This document shows, one piece after another, positions 61,192 through 64,000 of a stretch of 64,000 nt of DNA. The position numbers and the translations under genes are program-made. A model generated the notes under the pieces. It saw only the letters and a program-made list of their open reading frames with translations. It did not search any database and was not told the DNA's origin. The DNA is from Chloroflexota bacterium (lineage in GTDB: Bacteria; Chloroflexota; Anaerolineae; J036; Brachytrichaceae), in contig JANXLU010000049.1 in assembly GCA_025354985.1 (NCBI GenBank), positions 1 to 64,000 of the forward strand, read 5' to 3'. The number at the start of each line of letters is the position of its first letter. Positions within the stretch are counted from its first letter, which is position 1.

Positions 61192-62622
61192 ATGGCGGAT
61201 TTAACGGCGGGTCAGACATTTGGCCCGTATAACATTGTTGGGTTGATTGCCCGGGGCGGGATGGGCGCGGTCTATCGCGCAAAAAGCGCGGATGGCAAAG
61301 TGGTCGCGCTTAAGACCCTGGCTGACCAGTTTTGCAACGACGCCTCGATGCGTGCGCGGTTTGAGAAAGAGCCCCAGCTCTCGCCGCTTCATCCGGGAAT
61401 TGTGCGCATCTTGGACTCGGGGATCATAAACGGCACGCCCTATTTTGCGATGGATCTGGTGGAAGGCAAGGGTCTGGACGCGGTGTTGCGCGAGCACGGG
61501 CCTTTTAGTGCGCACGATTTTTACCCGGTTCTAAACGATGTGGCGGCGGCGCTTGACGGTGCTCACCATGCAGGGGTGGTGCATCGGGATATCAAACCGA
61601 GCAACGTGATGTTGCGCGCGAGCGACAACCGGGCGATGCTGACGGATTTTGGCATCGCCAAACGGGTGGATGGCGGAGCGGACAGCGCAGCGACAAACTC
61701 CACCCAGGCCGGGGCAATCATTGGCACGGTGCGGTATATGTCGCCGGAGCAGGCGCTGGGGAAACCCGTCACCAATCGCAGCGATGTGTACTCGCTGGGC
61801 GCGCTGGCCTACGAGATGATGAGCGGCAAAGCCCCCTTCGAAGCGCCGGATGCATTTGCGTTGATGCGGATGCACATTCAGGATACGCCCGCCGCACTAT
61901 CCACGGTGCCGACCTCGATTGCGGAGGTCGTGAACAAGGCACTGGTGAAAGACCCGGCTGCGCGCTATCCATCTGCAGGCGAATTTGCCCGGGCGTTTTT
62001 TAATGCATTAACAGGCACATCCGGCGAAACGGCGGCCACACTGGTGATGGGTGCGCCGCCAATGCAGAGCGCGACGCGACCGCCAGGGACGGCACCGGGA
62101 CAGGCGGTGAGCCCGGCACTGAGGAAACGATCGGGATTGCCGGTAGGGGCGATCGTGGCGGCCGTGGTGTTGATATTGGCGGGGACGGCGGCCGCCACCT
62201 ATTTCCTCATCGGAGGGCGCCTGCCCAGACCCGGCGCAACCACCACCGCGCCAACGACCGTGGGCGGTATCACGCGGGCGACGGTCACGGCCTTCCCGAC
62301 GGCGGAGGGCACGCCCCTGTTGCTCTCGCCAAAGCCCGATACGGTATTTGATAATTTCCCGCGAAACACCACCTTTGACTGGCGGGCCGTGCCGGGTGCT
62401 TCAAGATATGTGGTGGAGATTGATTGCATGGGCTGCAAGGAAGCCGGCAAATGGAACAGCGACCTCTCGCCTTCTCAGTCGGTCACGCGCACGACAACCG
62501 TATCAAAACTCGATTTTGTGTTTTTTGGCGCGCAACCCGGGCGCTGGCGAGTTTGGGCAATGCTCGATGGCGGGCGGGCGGGACCGCGGTCGGATTGGTC
62601 GACTTTTTCGTATACGCGTTAG
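61192..62622 (+). CDS. Membrane Ser/Thr protein kinase with extracellular sensor-like domain
   Basis: 476 residues. Kinase domain (about 11-275): LIARGGMGAVYRAKSADGK, VVALKTL (Lys), VVHRDIKPSNVML (His131), LTDFGIAKR (Asp152) and SDVYSLGALAYEMMSGKAPF. A linker leads to one transmembrane helix (about 317-338) and a roughly 110-residue outer domain with TTFDWRAVPGASRYVVEIDC and WRVWAMLDGGRAGPRSDWST, resembling a fibronectin III-like fold. PASTA repeats are absent. A second signalling kinase, remote from the FHA-kinase cluster at 2.7-8 kb. Confidence 0.92.
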   Translation: MADLTAGQTFGPYNIVGLIARGGMGAVYRAKSADGKVVALKTLADQFCNDASMRARFEKEPQLSPLHPGIVRILDSGIINGTPYFAMDLVEGKGLDAVLREHGPFSAHDFYPVLNDVAAALDGAHHAGVVHRDIKPSNVMLRASDNRAMLTDFGIAKRVDGGADSAATNSTQAGAIIGTVRYMSPEQALGKPVTNRSDVYSLGALAYEMMSGKAPFEAPDAFALMRMHIQDTPAALSTVPTSIAEVVNKALVKDPAARYPSAGEFARAFFNALTGTSGETAATLVMGAPPMQSATRPPGTAPGQAVSPALRKRSGLPVGAIVAAVVLILAGTAAATYFLIGGRLPRPGATTTAPTTVGGITRATVTAFPTAEGTPLLLSPKPDTVFDNFPRNTTFDWRAVPGASRYVVEIDCMGCKEAGKWNSDLSPSQSVTRTTTVSKLDFVFFGAQPGRWRVWAMLDGGRAGPRSDWSTFSYTR

Positions 62623-62641
62623 GCAAATTAATTGGCCAAAC

Positions 62642-64000
62642 CTACGCCGAGGCCGGCGGTATCTTCTCCGCGAGTTTGCGAGCCTCGTCCGCAATCAAGC
62701 CGGCAACTGGATCGTCGCTGATGCTTACGGGTGTTCCGGCCACCAGCGCCTGACCCTCACCGGCAATTTGAATGTCTGATGGCACATGAGCGGCAACCAA
62801 CTGCCCACCTTCAACCGCCATGCCCTCGGGCGCAATCAGGGGTTCATTGGCGGCAACCGCGGAGCCATCCGCGGGGACCAACCGACCGGCGGATATGGCC
62901 ATACCTTCGGGCGCCACACCAGGCTCGGCATCTACCACCTGCCCACCCTGGATCATCTTGCCCTCGGGTGCAATTTGGATTTCTTCCCCTGCTGGTGGCG
63001 AACCGGCATCGGGCGTGGATTGCTCGCCATAGGACCCTGTGGCATGATCCGGCGCGCGAAAGTCGCGGCCCTCGGAAATCGGTGGCGCAGGTGGGAGCTC
63101 GGATTGGTTTTGAGAAACCTGTGCCGGGTGACTGACGGGCGAGGCAACGCCATGACCTGGATGCAGCGAAGTCGAGGCATCGGTACTGATTGGTTGCCCG
63201 GCCACGGAGGCATCCGGTGAGCCCGCCGCATGGCCGGCATTTGTGACTCCTGATGACCCGGGCGTTTGGTGCGGCGCATTGCCACCGGGCACAACCGCAG
63301 CTGCACCTTGCACAGGCTGCATCGCAGGTGATGGTGGTGTTCCAATGGTTGGCGTGGGTGACTGGCCCGACACTGGCGACGACCCGTCCAATGGGTGAGC
63401 CGCTGGCGTACTGGTGTGCCCGTCACCCGGGGCGCCCGGACCGGCATGTGCGACTGGTGTGGCGTCCGTCTGATGTGGATCAGTCTGTGTGGGCGCACCT
63501 GAACCCGGTTCGTGACCTACCGGTTGACCTACAGTCGGGCCGGTACTAGCAGGGTCACTTGGTGACCCGGAGTGCCCTGGCTGAGCCGGTGGATTGATGG
63601 ATCCAATGGATCCATCTGGAGATGTCGGACTGGTGCCGCCTGTGTGACCGACGCCGCCAACCGGCACGTCGTGTCCTGCCGGTGTGGGATCACCGGTATA
63701 AGTTTCACCAGGAACATGGCCACTCACATGGGGCGGCAGGTCGGCTGTGCCTGGTTCAGCAATAGTTCCAGGGCCGGTTTCGCTCGGAACGGTGTCCGTC
63801 GTTGTGGGTTCCACAGGGTCTGCACCGAGTTCGGTCCCGGTAAACACATTGCCAAACGCCTGAACAATATCCGACCAAAACACAATTAATAATGCGCCAA
63901 TACCTATGGCCGAAGCCACCCCAATACCGGAAGCCACGGTGAAATAACAATCACCAAGACCGCTGCAGTTATCGGCGCTGGCGATCTGCGGGAGGGCGCA
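62642..64000 (-). CDS. Large Pro/Gly/Ser-rich membrane protein with C-terminal repeats (5'-truncated)
   Basis: The frame runs through the right edge of the window, so the N-terminus is missing; at least 452 residues. The visible start CALPQIASADNCSGLGDCYF precedes a transmembrane helix (GIGVASAIGIGALLIVFW), then a ~270-residue low-complexity stretch rich in Pro, Gly, Thr, Ser and His. The C-terminus (about the last 110 residues) has four related repeats around APEGMAxxGGQLV. A GTG at 63937 could start a shorter protein but would drop the in-frame upstream residues. Family unknown; convergent with the kinase gene (19 bp). Confidence 0.65.
   Translation of the reverse strand, partial: CALPQIASADNCSGLGDCYFTVASGIGVASAIGIGALLIVFWSDIVQAFGNVFTGTELGADPVEPTTTDTVPSETGPGTIAEPGTADLPPHVSGHVPGETYTGDPTPAGHDVPVGGVGHTGGTSPTSPDGSIGSINPPAQPGHSGSPSDPASTGPTVGQPVGHEPGSGAPTQTDPHQTDATPVAHAGPGAPGDGHTSTPAAHPLDGSSPVSGQSPTPTIGTPPSPAMQPVQGAAAVVPGGNAPHQTPGSSGVTNAGHAAGSPDASVAGQPISTDASTSLHPGHGVASPVSHPAQVSQNQSELPPAPPISEGRDFRAPDHATGSYGEQSTPDAGSPPAGEEIQIAPEGKMIQGGQVVDAEPGVAPEGMAISAGRLVPADGSAVAANEPLIAPEGMAVEGGQLVAAHVPSDIQIAGEGQALVAGTPVSISDDPVAGLIADEARKLAEKIPPASA
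62718..62985 (-). repeat. Four degenerate APEG repeats in the C-terminal part of the Pro/Gly-rich protein
   Basis: Units of about 22-27 residues: IQIAPEGKMIQGGQVV, GVAPEGMAISAGRLV, PLIAPEGMAVEGGQLV and IQIAGEGQALVAGTPV. Each has an aliphatic strand, an Ala-Pro/Gly-Glu-Gly turn and a second short strand, suggesting a beta-solenoid or beta-hairpin stack (inference). Confidence 0.7.

Noticed and set aside
63935-63937. GTG 63937 as the start of the Pro/Gly-rich protein
   Set aside because: The frame continues without a stop to the window edge with protein-like sequence before the transmembrane helix, so the gene is treated as truncated.

Overview
The window looks like a chromosomal segment of a moderately GC-rich bacterium, most likely a Chloroflexota (Anaerolineae-like) species. 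This is an inference from style, not from a marker-gene comparison: secreted proteins with long Thr-Pro linkers (TPTxTPT), FHA/kinase/PP2C signalling genes, a type-2 NADH dehydrogenase with a membrane module, YtxH, DUF4331 and many ABC transporters with Tat-like or lipoprotein signals. I saw no insertion sequence, prophage, CRISPR array, rRNA or tRNA gene.

Layout. 1-2.6 kb: end of a membrane protein gene, an XRE-type regulator and gyrB. 2.7-11.9 kb: a co-directional Ser/Thr signalling island: an FHA-kinase-FHA protein, a VWA-TM-FHA protein, two membrane PP2C phosphatases and two paralogous secreted PPC-like proteins. 12.1-19.2 kb (minus): type-2 NADH dehydrogenase, a membrane-repeat protein, glycogen debranching enzyme, PhyH-type dioxygenase and an M20 peptidase. 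19.3-27.2 kb (plus): S1-domain protein, lysS, two methyltransferases, secG, a peptide-binding protein, a class-I glutamine amidotransferase-like hydrolase and a membrane cytochrome c. 27.2-34.2 kb: molybdopterin-binding protein, ytxH-hisB, an M24 peptidase with an ATP-grasp enzyme, an enolase-superfamily dehydratase, a thiol peroxidase with a Gly/Asn-rich arm. 34.2-37.6 kb (minus): ECF sigma, membrane regulator and ABC exporter as one operon. 37.6-49.5 kb: GNAT, lpdA, YprB-like nuclease, ureidoglycine aminohydrolase, an orphan urease-beta-like protein, a LysM/SGNH lipoprotein, MerR, then a NicO-DUF4331-TPR operon. 49.7-54.3 kb (minus): sugar ABC transporter without its ATPase plus a second enolase-superfamily enzyme. 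54.5-64 kb: UvrD-like helicase, dienelactone hydrolase, FkbM methyltransferase, metG, a broken RNA ligase gene, a second kinase and a truncated repeat protein.

The most striking signal is upstream of metG (58882-59029): a 22-codon leader peptide with three consecutive Met codons, followed by mutually exclusive hairpins ending in an intrinsic terminator. This has the architecture of a ribosome-mediated attenuator that reads Met-tRNA charging.

A second window-wide pattern is that many first genes of transcription units have a TAnnnT -10 box only 6-12 nt upstream of the start codon and no Shine-Dalgarno sequence, which predicts leaderless mRNAs, while several operon-internal genes carry SD motifs. 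This pattern also decided several start codons (merR, the YprB-like gene, lpdA, the ECF sigma gene).
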